Source of the DNA: a virus
Virus record (IMG/VR): IMGVR_UViG_3300037104_000437
Location: 1 to 30,845 of that record
Length of the DNA: 30,845 bases
Reading direction: 5' to 3' (one strand)
Below, piece by piece: positions 30,592-30,845 of this stretch. The notes beneath the pieces were generated by a model. That model worked only from the letters and a program-made list of their open reading frames with translations, ran no database searches and was not told where the DNA came from. The position numbers and the translations under genes are program-made. Numbering within the stretch: position 1 is the stretch's first letter; every line of letters begins with the position of its first letter.

Positions 30592-30845
30592 ATGGTAAAT
30601 ATTTATGATGAAGAAACTATTATAGATAGAAGAAAAATCATTGAAGATAGTATCATTTCTTACCTTAACCAGAAAACTTCAGTTCGTGCAGCTGTTAGAT
30701 GTATAAAACATTTTCCTTCATGGAAAAAAAGAATTTTAATTAAAGTTTTTAATGAATCTCCTGATGGAAAATTTAGAGATGAAGCATTGGTTGCTTTAAG
30801 TAGAATAACAGGTTCTGAAAGATACTCAGAAGAAGGTTTAAACTA
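30592..30845 (+). CDS. Partial hypothetical protein, runs off the right edge
   Basis: Eighty-four codons are visible, starting MVNIYDEETIIDRRKIIEDS behind a strong GGAGG ribosome site. The visible part is helical and basic (FPSWKKRILIKVFNESPDGK, then RDEALVALSRITGSERY). It is the only gene seen behind the second element A and is transcribed away from the terminase operon. No family recognised. Confidence 0.8.
   Translation, partial: MVNIYDEETIIDRRKIIEDSIISYLNQKTSVRAAVRCIKHFPSWKKRILIKVFNESPDGKFRDEALVALSRITGSERYSEEGLN

Noticed and set aside
1-30845. CRISPR arrays, insertion sequences, integrase or attachment sites.
   Set aside because: No regularly spaced repeats, transposase or recombinase motifs, or tRNA-associated duplications were seen.
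1-30845. Alternative genetic code with recoded TAG, as in some large gut phages.
   Set aside because: Genes end cleanly at standard stops, including TAG at 19390-19392, and no gene is broken by in-frame TAG.

Overview
The window is a segment of a large, AT-rich (about 30% GC by eye) tailed dsDNA bacteriophage with a contractile, T4-type tail (myovirus morphology, probably a large or jumbo phage). Evidence for this includes a large terminase, a tape-measure protein, a T4 gp19-like tail tube, gp25-, gp26- and gp6-like baseplate proteins, phage-encoded tRNAs and long runs of tightly packed small genes. Nearly every gene has a strong AAGGAG-type ribosome binding site, and start and stop codons often overlap (ATGA, TAATG). 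The standard genetic code fits all genes. The low GC and strong Shine-Dalgarno use would suit a Firmicutes-like host, but the sequence does not identify the host.

Region 1 (1-14329, all minus strand) is an accessory/metabolic cluster read leftward from a promoter at about 14374-14390. It holds many small proteins, several of them cysteine-rich, plus a recognisable RNA-maintenance set: a Thg1-like 3'-5' polymerase (2699-3397), a class II CCA-adding enzyme with an HD domain (12483-13814), a RlaP-type Pol-beta nucleotidyltransferase (9630-10742) and two tRNA genes. tRNA-Ser(GCU) has an encoded CCA. tRNA-Gln(UUG) has none and lies directly in front of the CCA-adding enzyme gene. A radical SAM/SPASM-like enzyme, a metallophosphoesterase and a papain-fold NlpC/P60-like (C92-type) protein are also present.

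Region 2 (14469-23024, plus strand) is a tail/baseplate operon. It encodes a small acidic protein, the tail tube, a gp26-like baseplate/chaperone protein with a probable +1 frameshift extension, the gp25-like wedge, two paralogous glycine-hairpin/cysteine proteins, a further virion protein, the gp6/baseplate-J-like wedge and another structural protein. It ends in an 80-base stretch with no G and many C, which looks like a Rho-utilisation site where it meets the convergent minus-strand genes.

Region 3 (23021-30460, minus strand) is a second structural operon: a baseplate or tube-associated protein, a tape measure with an embedded M15 (VanY-like) peptidase, an HELMH metallopeptidase, the large terminase and a small lipoprotein. 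At the right edge a new plus-strand gene begins (30592 onward) and runs out of the window.

The most striking non-coding signal is a pair of divergent promoter modules (14374-14445 and 30489-30560). Each contains the same two elements, a 17-base TTACTATATATATTAAT and a 20-base TTCAAGAACAAATAATAAAT. They point outward in opposite directions with exactly 35 bases between them, and the second module is inverted relative to the first. The 20-base element faces structural operons both times. The 17-base element faces the accessory cluster once and an unknown gene once. This suggests two temporal promoter classes.
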